From: Nannochloris sp. 'desiccata'
Taxonomy: Eukaryota > Chlorophyta > Trebouxiophyceae > Chlorellales > Chlorellaceae
Direction of reading: 5' to 3'
Assembly: GCA_019044685.2 (NCBI GenBank)
Contig: JAGTXX020000003.1
Span: forward strand, 1,240,001-1,304,000
DNA: 64,000 nt
Shown: positions 1-10,063 of the stretch, piece by piece
How the letters are laid out: every line of letters begins with the position of its first letter
Numbering within the stretch: the stretch's first letter is position 1
Position numbers and translations under genes: made by a program
The notes under the pieces: generated by a model
The model's database searches: none
Told to the model about the DNA's origin: nothing
Seen by the model: the letters and a program-made list of their open reading frames with translations, nothing else

Positions 1-1
1 A

Positions 2-2874
2 TCTGATATCGGTGACAAGCTGCAGAAACTTAAAGAAGATGTAGAGAGCACCATTGACGCGTCTTTTGCAAATGCTGAACAAGAATCAAGTGCTGTCGAA
101 GAGGGCGAGAATGCTGGCTCTGCTGAAGGTGTGTGCCTGAAAATAAATCTAGGATAATTGTACCATTCCAGTTGTGCACTGTAATATCGGTTTTGTTCCA
201 CTAGTGTGACAATACTTTTCAAAATATTTAATTCCCTGCAGGCGGTGATGACGGTGACTGGCTAGGTTTCGACGTCCTCCGCAGTTTTGTAGGAGTTGTA
301 GAAGACGGCACCACTGCCCAGCAAGATTCCGAGAATAAGGAGCATGAACACGATACAGAAGTAGAACCAGAAGGGAAGTTTATTCAGAAATTGGAGCGGC
401 AGTGGGAAGACATCACACTTGCTTCGACGACAACAGAAAAAAAAGAATCTCCAATGGCTTCTTTTAGCCAGACAGCCCCACCAGATTCTGATAGTGCGCA
501 TAATAGTGTTGTTCTAGAAGAGCAGACATTCAATGTCCACCAGGAGGAGCCTTCTCCCCTAGAGAAGATGCCAAGAGCAGAAGCCCGGGCAGCAACAGAT
601 CCAGAGCCTGTATTGGAGCAACCTATTTCTGAAGCAGCAGCAGTTATATCAGTTGTATCAGAGCAAGAAACAACCACGCCAGCACCTGTAGTCGAATGTA
701 CAGTTCTTGACGAAGAAACACCTCGCAGTGTTAAGGATGAAGCTGCTGCGACTGTAGCAGCAGGTCTAGAGGCAGCAGCTGCGGCAAGTGGCAGTGCCTC
801 TTTTCCACGGCGAGAAGAAAACCCTTCTAGGACCCCCTCCTCAACCCCTTCTTCTTCCTCTTTACAAATTCTACAAACAAAGGGTGTTAGAAAAGAAGGT
901 GACCTTGCAGATCCATCCAAAATGGACTCGAAAGGTCTTCTTGCCTTGGTTCTTTCTTTACAGGAATCTTTAACCGCTCGAGAATCTCAATTGGAACGAC
1001 AAGCACAAGAAGCTGCCGACGCAGCTGCAGCGACAATTGCTTTAACTAAGAAAAATGAAGAACTTGTGCTAGCCAAAGCTGCGGTTTCAGAAAAAGATGT
1101 GGAGGAAATGAGGAAAGAATTTGAGAGTAGGTTGACAGCTGCGGAGAAAAAAGTTGTTGCCTTGACAAAAGAACGAGATGCGCTCCGAAGACCTAAAAAG
1201 GAGGTGTCGAATGCTGAAGAATTGCTAAAACAGAAGGATGAAGAAATAAGGCAAATAATGGATGAAGGAGAAGCTCTGAGTAAGAAACAACTTGCTCAGG
1301 AAACGACGATGAAGCAACTCAGAGCGAAAATTAAATCCTTGAAAGAAGAATCTGAATCTTTAATAGGTCGTCTAGAAACAGAGCAAAACCGTACTGCAGT
1401 GCTCGAAAAAGATAAAGAAAATATGGCAGCAGAACTTGCAGCAGCGCAAGAGCGACAGATTGAGCAGCTCGCAGCAGAGCGACAGCAATTTGAAAGACAG
1501 CTTGCTGAAGCAAGGACCGCTGCTGCTGTAGCCGAGAGGAAAGCTGAAGATGCTGTAAAAGCAGGAGCTGCACGTATATATCGTGATGCTGAGATTAAAG
1601 TAGAAGCTTTAGAAGGCACTGTAGAGCAGCTTAGGGAAGAATTAGAAAGAAGGAGAGCAGTAGCTGACCAGAGAGAAGATCTGCTCTCTTCAGAAGTAGC
1701 AGAGCTGCAAAGAAGATGCGCTGAATCAGAAGCACGACAGCAAGAACTACAGTCTAGACTCCCTGAAGCAACAGCGCCGTTGTTACGGCAGTTGGAAGCC
1801 ATGCAAGTGGCTGCTGAGCATGCTGCAACGTCTGCTGAAGAAACTGAAAGAGCTTTACAAAATAAAATCGCTGCAGCTGAAATGGCAGTTCTAGTAGCAA
1901 AGCAAGAGGCTGAAGAATCTAAGATTGTCGTTAGTGATGCTGAATCACGTGTTGCTGCTGCGGAAGAGCGAGTTTTAGCAGCCACAGAGGAGATTATTGC
2001 TGCCAAAGCAGCCACTGCTGAAGAACACAAGGAGCGTCTGAAAGTTGAATCGTTAGTCAGCCAGCTACGTGCTGATGTAGACGCTGCACAAGATTCTCTC
2101 TCTACTTTAGAACGTGTCTATGCTCAACAAATGGATGCGCTACAAGCAAAAGAAGAGGAAGCTGCAAAGGCAGCTGCAGCTCTACGGGAAGAACTTCTAT
2201 CCCGACAGCAGCAGCAGCATCAAAGGGAACAGCAGCAAGGGCCACATTCCCCAGGAGTACCTAAAACAAGTCAACAAAAAAGCGCTCTTCCAACTCCACC
2301 AGCGATGGCTGCTCCTGGGTTTAAGTGGGTAATGATCAAAGAAGAAGATGAAAATAATGATGCCCATGCTGGGGGTGCTGGGGGCAGTTCAAATAAACAA
2401 GGAATACCTGGTGAAACTAGAAGTACGAGTAGTGATGACAATAATGCAGCTTATTCTTCTAGTGTGCTTCCAGGTGGGAGCGGTCTTGTCTCCGCACTCG
2501 TTGCTGCCACTGCTGCCGCCCGAGGCTCCCACGGCAACGAGCACGCTGCTGCCCTTGCCTCGCTCCAACGAACCGTTCATGACCTTGAAGCCACCCGCGA
2601 TCGTCTTTCCGAAGAATTAGTCCGTGCTGAAGGAGAAGCTGCTGCAGGCAGAGTGAGTGCAGCTAGGTCTGCTGCACTGGAACTAGACATTGCCAGGGTA
2701 CAGCAGAGGTACACTTCGGCAATGGAGCTGTTGGGTGAACGTGAAGAAAAAATAGAAGAATTGGCTGCCGATATAGTAGAAATGAGGGATGGGTATAGAC
2801 AACAAGTGGCCTGTTTGGCGGATGAAATAGAAAGATTACGTCAACGAGTGCTGGAGCTTGAAACGGTCAACTAG
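2..2874 (+). CDS. TMF-family golgin (golgin candidate 5-like), 5' partial
   Basis: The gene enters from the left edge. Exons are 2-128 and 242-2874, joined by a GT-AG intron (129-241, phase 1); the frame stays open across the junction, so the TTG at 391 is not the start. The visible part is about 920 residues: an acidic, Ser/Thr/Pro-rich N-terminal region followed by almost continuous Glu/Lys/Ala coiled coil. Two blocks identify the family. A TMF DNA-binding-like coiled coil near 1220-1400 contains KQKDEEIRQIMDEGEALSKK. A C-terminal TMF TATA-binding-like block near 2700-2830 contains SAMELLGEREEKIEEL. In plants and animals this family sits on the Golgi, binds Rab6-type GTPases and tethers vesicles. 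Function here is inferred from family membership. Ala/Glu-rich composition creates long antisense ORFs that are shadows. Confidence 0.85.
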
Positions 2875-2955
2875 TATACAACAAAATTCTCAGTTGACGG
2901 TTCTTTTGTTCTGCAATGTTGACAGTGCAGTATATATTAAATGCATGAAGGAGAA

Positions 2956-3885
2956 CTAGCTAAATAGAAGTGAGTCTACTGCTGGAGCAATGCATTCAAG
3001 CATCGATTTCGCTCCTTCCTTCCCTTCAGGGTGTAGCCCATCCGGCATTTTCGCTTTGTCTATTAAAACTGTATTTTCACCGTTACTGCTTCCTTGATCG
3101 CTCTTTTGCTGTTGCTGTGTTGTTGTTAAGAAGGTCTCTGTGCAGTCTACATAACCAACCCGTCCGTCTTGCGACGCAAACTCCGCAAAATGTTGATTTA
3201 TCTCTTCAATCGCACTTGTATAGATACTCGGCTGCTCAAAACCACTTCTTCCGCCACGACCACCGCCTCTCGGGAGCAGGCCAACCAACAAAATTTTAGT
3301 TTTAGGGGCCATTTGGTGGAAACTTTTCAACATGAACAGCACATGTTTAGTAACTGTAGGTACTGCATTTTCAATAGCGATGTGCTCATCTTCTCCTTCG
3401 GCTTGAATACGCGCTCGGCCGAGATTATTTGTACCAATATGTAGTACAGCCACCGATGGCGGGTGCGCTCTAGATAATTCTCCATGATATACTCTCCATA
3501 AAAGATGCTGTGTTTGGTCTCCAGCCATACCAAATGCATTACCACGTATTTTCTTCCCCACTCTTTCTTTGTTGTTAAACATGGAAGAAAATATATCTAG
3601 ATTGCCAGCCAATCGTTCATTTGTTGTGCCAGACATGGTGCCCCGAAAACTTTCTGTTATTGAATCGCCATAAAAGATCACATCATAGCTAGTATTCGTT
3701 GCTTCCTGGACGAGTTGTTGGTGCAAAGGGACCCACCATTCGTCTGTGCGGGGCTCTCCTTTGTAATCTTCAGGTCCTGTAAGAGTGACAGAGTGGCCAC
3801 TTTTGCGGATGGCGTGGGTGACGAGAAGGAAGATGACGAGTGCAGCGAGGATGGAGCCTCCAGGTGTGATTTGCAAGCGTTGCAT
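2956..3885 (-). CDS. SGNH/GDSL hydrolase, PAF acetylhydrolase subunit-like, membrane-anchored
   Basis: Intronless, 309 residues. A hydrophobic segment at residues 10-26 predicts a signal anchor, placing the catalytic domain in the secretory lumen or outside. SGNH blocks are visible: block I FYGDSITES with nucleophile Ser75, block II around GMAGDQT (119-125), block III HIGTNN with Asn at 153, and block V PDGLHPEG with Asp282 and His285. The closest family resemblance is to platelet-activating factor acetylhydrolase IB catalytic subunits and related acyl esterases; the real substrate cannot be read from sequence. A Gly/Arg-rich loop (207-213) and a Gln/Ser-rich insertion (257-270) interrupt the core. 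Its 3' end faces the golgin gene about 80 bp away (convergent). Confidence 0.85.
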   Translation of the reverse strand: MQRLQITPGGSILAALVIFLLVTHAIRKSGHSVTLTGPEDYKGEPRTDEWWVPLHQQLVQEATNTSYDVIFYGDSITESFRGTMSGTTNERLAGNLDIFSSMFNNKERVGKKIRGNAFGMAGDQTQHLLWRVYHGELSRAHPPSVAVLHIGTNNLGRARIQAEGEDEHIAIENAVPTVTKHVLFMLKSFHQMAPKTKILLVGLLPRGGGRGGRSGFEQPSIYTSAIEEINQHFAEFASQDGRVGYVDCTETFLTTTQQQQKSDQGSSNGENTVLIDKAKMPDGLHPEGKEGAKSMLECIAPAVDSLLFS

Positions 3886-4197
3886 TATCTTAGGTTACGG
3901 TATTGTGTAGACATGGGGGTTTGGGCAGTGCTGCCGATAGAATAGTATTGCGACGAAACAATTTATAGATCAATCAAATTATTAGGAAGCGGATCACTCG
4001 GGTTTGAAGCCTCGGAGAGATCTTTTAACTTTACTGCAATATATCATCAGCAAGTGGATATTATTAAATCATAGCTAATAACACAAGACAAAATATCAAG
4101 ATAAACCGTTCAATCTTTCATTTCAAAAATCCTTCTCGTCACCACTGGCCGTGCTCTCTGTTCTGCCGTCAGTTGCCCACAAAGCTTAACATTTTTT
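3886..4197. other. Intergenic region, 312 bp
   Basis: This lies between two minus-strand genes. It should hold the promoter of the SGNH hydrolase and the 3' flank of the SET gene. It is AT-rich with no ORF or repeat I can support. Confidence 0.5.
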
Positions 4198-5232
4198 TTA
4201 CATCGCCTTTTCTTCTATACATTTAGGACAATTGCAAAGAAACCCATAAGCAAAACGCAGCTGTTCTTGTCTCGCAGCTCTACCACCCCCGGCGTCGATA
4301 TAAGAAATACACAGCTCAGTATTTTTGGCTATATCTGTAGCAGCAACAAAGGCAATCTCTGCATTATTATTCGGAAAAGTAACATCAACATTCGGTTCGC
4401 ATGAATGATTAAACATAGAGCCTAGCAAATACACAGCAGAGCCTTGAGGGGCACCTCCGCCAGAAACAACTGCTGCTGCTGCTTTGAACAAAGCAGCTGG
4501 ATCTGCTTGAATGTCTAGTGGAGGCACTGTATCCACTCTAAATACATTTAAATGGAGTCTAGAAAGTACCCAGCAGTACCATTCAAGGTCAAACTTTGAG
4601 GTGGAAAGGCCAGACGTGCTGAGACCTTGGAGTAGCATAGCATGCATGTTTGACCAGTCATCGGGTGCCTGGGGAATCTTAGCATAGCATAGTGACGATA
4701 AATCCTTTAGTGGATCGCCGCGCATTACTTTTTTACTGCTAGATACCAAGTTCTCTGTAGACTTAGAAATAATTTCGTTTTCATCTTGGTGCTGCTGCAA
4801 AGCCATGCATGCTAGACGGGCTGCCATCAACGGAAACTTCTCTGCGTTATCTTTACACGCTGTTTGCAGGGCAGAGAAATCACAGAGAAGGTCTATTTGT
4901 AGCCATGTATCTAAAGCAGTCTGCTCACAATCTATAGAGCAGAATCTATGCTGCCGGTTGCTCTCGCCTACAGCTTTATTATTACCGGGGACAGCAACGC
5001 TCAACGGAGGTACTGGTCGCAGACAAGATGCACAGGTAATGTCGATTGCAGCAGGAGAAGGGCTACAAAGCATTGGCTGTTCGTCTCTATGGATCACGGA
5101 GCCAGCTTCTATATCCTTTGCAGCAATTAAACTTCGGCTTGAGTTTGGTAGATTGACAAGCATGACGGAAGAGCTGCGGGCTTCTAATTGCTGTGCAAGA
5201 TTGGCAACAATTGCAGCAGATCTTCTAATCAT
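4198..5232 (-). CDS. SET-domain methyltransferase, SMYD/ATXR4-like
   Basis: Intronless, 344 residues, close to the length of plant ATXR4/SDG38 (about 325). The first 20 residues are basic/hydroxylated and could target an organelle. A split SET domain surrounds a degenerate MYND-like Cys cluster (CASC at 67-70, HRFCSIDCE at 95-103). The core signature FNHSCEPN is at 274-281, followed by ELCISYID (306-313), the catalytic Tyr region, and a post-SET CNCPKC motif (333-338). This order (SET-N, MYND-like insert, SET-C, Cys-rich tail) is the SMYD arrangement. Substrate, histone or non-histone, cannot be decided. It is divergent from the NFU gene over 340 bp, suggesting a shared promoter region. Confidence 0.8.
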   Translation of the reverse strand: MIRRSAAIVANLAQQLEARSSSVMLVNLPNSSRSLIAAKDIEAGSVIHRDEQPMLCSPSPAAIDITCASCLRPVPPLSVAVPGNNKAVGESNRQHRFCSIDCEQTALDTWLQIDLLCDFSALQTACKDNAEKFPLMAARLACMALQQHQDENEIISKSTENLVSSSKKVMRGDPLKDLSSLCYAKIPQAPDDWSNMHAMLLQGLSTSGLSTSKFDLEWYCWVLSRLHLNVFRVDTVPPLDIQADPAALFKAAAAVVSGGGAPQGSAVYLLGSMFNHSCEPNVDVTFPNNNAEIAFVAATDIAKNTELCISYIDAGGGRAARQEQLRFAYGFLCNCPKCIEEKAM

Positions 5233-5572
5233 TACTGATTAAATTTGTTACACGTTTCAGCTGAAAGGAATGTTACCAGTCCTCGACCAGGGAGCAAGTA
5301 ATTTGACTTTTAGATCATTTCTGCATCTGCAGAATTGATCGCTGAAACGGCCATCGCCTCTCCTTCTTAATACCGGTGGAGTATTTTTATTTTTCCTTTC
5401 ATGAATTGAGCTCTTTATTGCAAACTGAGGCATCCTAACGTACGCAAAGAAACAGGCACGTCACAAAGTTCCCCCCAAGTATTAACCAAAACTGAACACA
5501 TTAAGCGGCATAATTTTTTTATTCCATAAAATCAAGACAAAACATCTAGCTTTCAAGTACCGTTCGTCAAAA
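5233..5572. promoter_or_regulatory. Divergent intergenic region (SET gene / NFU)
   Basis: 340 bp separate the two start codons, so both promoters must lie here. A poly-T/AT-rich tract sits at about 5510-5535. No specific element recognised. Confidence 0.5.
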
Positions 5573-6665
5573 ATGCGTCGTCAAATATTCTCCAACATCG
5601 TGAGAGCGTCTTCAGAGGCATGGACTCTCCAGCAGGGCCCAGCAAATGCAGCCAGGAGCATTGTATCGGTATGTTATAAAATCACGCCTTGGAGTACAGT
5701 GCACTGTATTTTTGTTCCTGATCAAAAAACTAAAACTGATCTCTCTGGACAATTCTCGTTCTTAAAATTTTGTTTTGCAGTTGACGTCAATCCGATGCGT
5801 CTTCCCTGAAGCCCAACAGCCAGTCAACCAACCATCGTCCTTGAAAGATGCTTTGCGCTCCAAATCAGCTGACGGCACTTTCGGTAAGCAATTCAGATTC
5901 CAAATGTCAAATTCTTCTTCTTTTCCTGTTCCCCGCTCACGAGAACTTAAAAATACTAATTTACCTATTCCTTCTCCCTTGTTTACATCAGTATCAACCT
6001 CTGCCTACCAACACAACTTTCAAAAACGCACTATGTTTATCCAAACACAGCCCACTCCCAACCCTACCAGTCTCATGTTCCTCCCCGGCAAAACAATCAT
6101 GGATTCAGGCAGCCAAAATTTCTCTAGCGCCCGCGAAGCAATGAAATCCCCTCTTGCCAAACGTTTATTCCAAATAGATGGCGTCAGCAAAGTCTTTTTC
6201 GGCGCAGATTTCATTACCGTTACTAAAAGTGACGATTACAACTGGGCAGTTTTGAAGCCTGACGTCTTTGCAGCAATAACTGAGTTCTATGCTGCTGGGG
6301 AGCCTGTGATGTACGATACAGCCGCTGATCCTACCTCTGCTGATCACCTTATCACTGAAGATGATGATGAAATTGTAGCCATGATTAAAGAATTGCTGGA
6401 AACGAGGATTAGGCCCGCGGTACAAGAAGATGGCGGTGATATTGCCTTTAGAGAGTTTGATGAGATTAGTGGTATAGTGACATTGAAAATGATGGGTGCG
6501 TGCAGTGGATGTCCTTCTTCAGCTATTACGTTGAAGAGTGGTATTGAAAATATGTTGTGTCATTACATACCAGAGGTGAAAGGAGTGGTGGAAGCAGAGC
6601 CAGATGAAGGGGAAGAGGAAGGGTTGAAGGCGTTTAATAAATTAGAACAGCATTTATCTACGTAA
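5573..6665 (+). CDS. Mitochondrial-type NFU iron-sulfur cluster scaffold (NFU4/5-like)
   Basis: Three exons: 5573-5668, 5781-5883 and 5992-6665 (290 residues). Intron 1 is a plain GT-AG intron of 112 nt. Intron 2 (5884-5991, 108 nt) has GT-AG ends, a CTAAT branch-like motif and a pyrimidine tract, but no in-frame stop, so it can be missed. Exon 1 encodes a basic presequence (MRRQIFSNIVRASSEAW). The mature protein starts with the NFU N-terminal domain (RTMFIQTQPTPNPTSLMFLP) and ends with the NifU-like C-terminal domain carrying the cluster ligands in GACSGCPSSAITLKSG. The family assembles or transfers [4Fe-4S] clusters in mitochondria, for example to lipoyl synthase and respiratory enzymes. 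The short acidic tail is typical. Confidence 0.92.
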
Positions 6666-6921
6666 AGGAAGAGAGGGAGGTAGAGAGACGGAGAGAGAGA
6701 GATGTGGGTGTGTGTAGTTGTGCGAATAGTAGGGTTACTCGTTCGCTAATGGTGATGATAAAGACTAGGATTACCTAGGTGGTGCAAGTGGCTAGAATTT
6801 TGAAGTGGACAAGGAGCAGACACTTCTGAGAAGTGTTCTTTCACAAACCTTCAAAATGGTTGCTTTTTTTTCTTCTTAATCATATCTAAATTAGGTTATA
6901 CCTCTTTTTGTAATATCTACT

Positions 6922-7872
6922 ATGCTGAGGATTGGTTTACCAGGCAGGATAGCGGCAGTGCGCCTCGCACCTGTACCAATTCATAGACAGCAATGTAATC
7001 TATTCACTAGTAAACTTAGTTCCCCCAAACGCCCTAGCCTGCCACACGGTTCGCGTCTACGAAGGCAAAGTAGTTCTGAAGGTAGTGCAGAAACATATCC
7101 TGGCATGTACGGCCAATGGAGCATTACGCAGCAAGACTTAATCGAGGTAAAATCAACAGATCACACCATCTCTTAATTAACTCTTGTCGTAATTTTGACC
7201 CTCGTTTTAAAACTTCGACAGGTTTGGACGTACCGAATCTGCATCTCCGTCGTGGCGGGAACTTTTGCAGCAGGCACTGCGTTGTCACTGATCAACCCCA
7301 ACATTGCGGCCACTGGTGTCAGTTCAGCCCTCGCTGGCCTTGGAGCAGCTGCCTTGGGATTGGCACTAGTACAAATCCACATCTATGTCACACCTCTGAA
7401 AAGAATGCTCCAATTATTTTGGCTTGTCGGTGTCCTTGGCGGGAGCTATGTACTTTTCAGCACTGGGACAGCTTCATTGCCTAGCTACGTCGCTGAAAAT
7501 AACAGTGCAGTCTGGTTTATAGGCCCTAGTTTTGCTGCATTAACAGGTTTAACATTTAAAGAAGGCGTATGCTATGGTAAAGGAGAAGCGTTTACTCTTA
7601 CACTCCTTTTACCAGCACTTTTATTAGGCCATTTGAGTGGACTTGGTAATTTCGGTAGCGGAGCAGTAGATCATACTTTAGCGGTAATTGTAGCAGGTTT
7701 ATTACTTGTATTTGCCGGTAGAAAGTATACGCAGCCTGTGAAGGATGATATTGGGGATGGGAGCGTATTTAATTTTATGCGGATGAGCCCAGAAGAGCAG
7801 GCAGCAGTTGTATCAAAGTTGGAGAGCAGCAGAGGTGGTGGTGGCAGCAGCAACGGGGTTGATGGTAATTAA
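6922..7872 (+). CDS. DUF2301 integral membrane protein, plastid-targeted
   Basis: Exons 6922-7146 and 7222-7872, with a 75-nt GT-AG intron between (phase 0); about 291 residues. Exon 1 encodes a basic, Ser-rich N-terminus without acidic residues early on, as in a chloroplast transit peptide, ending near QDLIE. Exon 2 encodes about six hydrophobic helices. The block GPSFAALTGLTFKEGVCYGK is characteristic of the DUF2301 family, found in cyanobacteria and plastid-bearing eukaryotes. A Gly/Ser tail follows. The molecular function of this family is not known to me; thylakoid or envelope location is inferred from phyletic spread and the transit peptide. Confidence 0.82.
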
Positions 7873-7890
7873 TAAGTTAGTTTTGAATGC

Positions 7891-7891
7891 T

Positions 7892-7939
<48 letters not shown>

Positions 7940-7940
7940 C
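7891..7940. repeat. Compound microsatellite (TC)n(TA)n
   Basis: An uninterrupted TC run of about 15 units passes directly into a TA run of about 8 units, 20 bp downstream of the DUF2301 stop codon. Confidence 0.95.
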
Positions 7941-8045
7941 AGTATATTGGGTAGTTAAATACAATATGAGATCGTGTTGTAACCAAATGAGTTGATAGCT
8001 ACCACCATAGTGTTGAGCTTGCAGAGGCCCCTCTTTTTAACCACT

Positions 8046-8060
8046 GGGGGGGGGGGGGGG
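8046..8060. repeat. Homopolymer G15
   Basis: Fifteen consecutive G immediately before the left end of the candidate inverted-repeat element at 8061. The exact length may carry sequencing error. Confidence 0.85.
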
Positions 8061-8758
8061 CCATCTGGGTTTTGGGAAAGGTGGAAATTGGTGCAGGAGC
8101 AGAAAGCCGCAGGAAAAGCAGCCATGCACCCTTATGCACATGTGCTTATTTGCTGAGTTACAGATTACAGCAGAAAAGCGCCACTGCAACTTGCGCAGAT
8201 TTGCATTTTTGCTTTTCGTCCTGTGCGATTTTGCGGCGGTGCAAAAAAGAGCAAAAAAGTGCTGCCCTGCACCGCCGCATATTTGCACCAGTGCCGAAAA
8301 GCGCCGTCTGTATCTGCGCAAAATTACACAGAATTCAATTAGAAGCAATAAAATGGCTATAATTCAAATTCTATTAAGAATATCAGCAAACTAATGGTAT
8401 ATTCGGCCGTTTCAGGCAAAAGTAGGGGGGTAGAAATATTAGCTCCAAACGGCGCTCTTCCTACCTTCTCTTTTCTTTCTTTCTTCCAAGTTGTACGAAA
8501 ACAGTACGAAAAGAAAGGGGGAATTGTACTACACACAGGCGCTTTTTGTATCTTTTTGCACTGGCGCACTTCTGCACCGCCGCCGACAGGTACAATTTTG
8601 CACCAGTGCATCTCGCCCTGTGCTTATCTGCAGCAATGCAGAAAGTCACAGAAAAGAACGAGCGTGTATTACAACAAAAAAGCACAAGTGCATTCGGTTA
8701 TACAGATCCGTGATCCAACAAAAAGCCGCAGAATCATAAATCTCCAAAACCCAGATGG
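8061..8758. mobile_element. Candidate non-autonomous element with 15-bp terminal inverted repeats
   Basis: CCATCTGGGTTTTGG at 8061-8075 is matched exactly as its reverse complement at 8744-8758. The enclosed ~700 bp carry no coherent gene. They are built from scattered copies of short G/C motifs: CTGCACCGCCGC (8267 and 8572), TTTGCACCAGTGC (8282 and 8597), and TGTGCTTAT followed by T/C then TGC (8141 and 8619). No convincing target-site duplication flanks it; the left flank is poly-G. It could be a MITE-like element or just a recombined intergenic repeat. Confidence 0.4.
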
Positions 8759-8963
8759 GCAGCAAAACTTTCGAAAATTATTTTCAAAATACTTCTTAGC
8801 TACAGTTTCGCTCAATAACTTCCTTCTCTTAGAATTGCGAGCATTCTAAATTCTTTAAAAGTCTTTAACAGTGTTTAAGCTTAGAATCAGATAACTATAG
8901 CAAGCGCTTTAGTGTCATTCCCGGATTGACAAACGTCTCGATCAATATAATTTCGAAAATAAG

Positions 8964-9833
8964 ATGGCAGAGCAGTGGCACCTCCGGGCTCCCAATCCGA
9001 GCAATCCCATAGTGTTTTTTGGTACGTCCATAAGATGTTAATTCTGTTCCAATCGAACATCAAAGCTGAATTGCTCCCCACGTGTTATTTTGCAGATGTT
9101 TCAATTGGCAACATGCCGGCAGGCAGAATAAAAATGGAACTATTTGCAGATATCTGTCCCAAAACGGCAGAAAACTTTAGACAACTGTGCACAGGAGAAT
9201 ATAGGTTTGTTTTAATTGGGCTTAAAGCCGCAATAGTTGTCAAAAGAATCAGCTACTAATCACCGCTATCACTGTTGCCACGCTGCCGACCAGAAGAAGC
9301 TAAACCTTTAAATTTCCATTCTGCTACAGGCGAGATGGACATCCAGTAGGCTACAAAGGATGCCCATTTCATAGAGTAAGTAGTCATTAATGTAATGTGA
9401 ATGCTGAGCCCCAAAATTAACGAGTTTATCTCACGCCCAATCTCAACTAATTTCACCCTTTTCCATGCTCTCTCTCTTTTTCTTTATTTGTTTCCAGATT
9501 ATTAAGGGATTTATGATTCAAGGCGGCGATTTTGTCAAAGGAGATGGTACAGGCGCTCTCAGCATCTATGGCAGCAAATTTGAAGATGAAAACTTCATCG
9601 GCAAGCATACAGGACCTGGTCTTTTATCGATGGCCAATTCTGGTCCTAATAGCAACGGCTGTCAGTTTTTTATTACCTGCGCAAAATGTGATTGGTTGGA
9701 CAATAAACACTGTATATATGGTAGAGTGATAGAGGATGGTATGTTAGTTGTGAGGAAATTGGAAGCGGTAGCTACAGGGCAGAATAATAAACCGAAGTTG
9801 GCCTGTGTGATCACCGAGTGTGGAGAAATGTAG
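8964..9833 (+). CDS. PPIH: Cyclophilin H (U4/U6 snRNP-associated peptidyl-prolyl isomerase)
   Basis: Four exons: 8964-9021, 9096-9204, 9330-9375, 9498-9833 (182 residues); all junctions are GT-AG and phases agree. The product is a near full-length match in pattern to PPIH: an N-terminal NPIVFFDVSIG, then [40 protein letters not shown] with the catalytic Arg and Phe-Met-Gln, [15 protein letters not shown] with the binding-site Trp, and a C-terminal TECGEM. The family binds PRP4 in the U4/U6.U5 tri-snRNP and acts in splicing in the nucleus. The extended N-terminus before VFFD and the CDWLDNKH variant favour PPIH over general cytosolic cyclophilins. It is one of the most intron-rich genes in the window. 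Confidence 0.93.
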
Positions 9834-10063
9834 GACATGTCGGGCTGTGTCATTGCTATTTACATGGCTTTAACGTCACTAAGTATTGAGTTGTTGACTT
9901 GTGTAATATATTACAGTCCTGTTCTTAGAAAATTTGAATATTGTGGAAAGAGACAAGAGTGAATTGAAAGATTTTTCTTAGAGGGGGAAAATCCAAAGAA
10001 CGCCACCGGGGCATTTTAGCGAGCGCAAGTATTTCTTCCTTCTCCCCTAACAAAAGTTCTCAA

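Noticed and set aside
384..920. 178-codon antisense ORF in the golgin gene
   Set aside because: Mirror of the Ala/Ser/Glu-rich coding strand; no domain.
1296..2030. 244-codon antisense ORF over the coiled coil
   Set aside because: Ser/Ala shadow of coiled-coil codons, no homology pattern.
8072..8849. Overlapping 80-150-codon ORFs within the inverted-repeat region
   Set aside because: Cys/Ala-rich in every frame because of the GCAC-type repeats; no start context or family.
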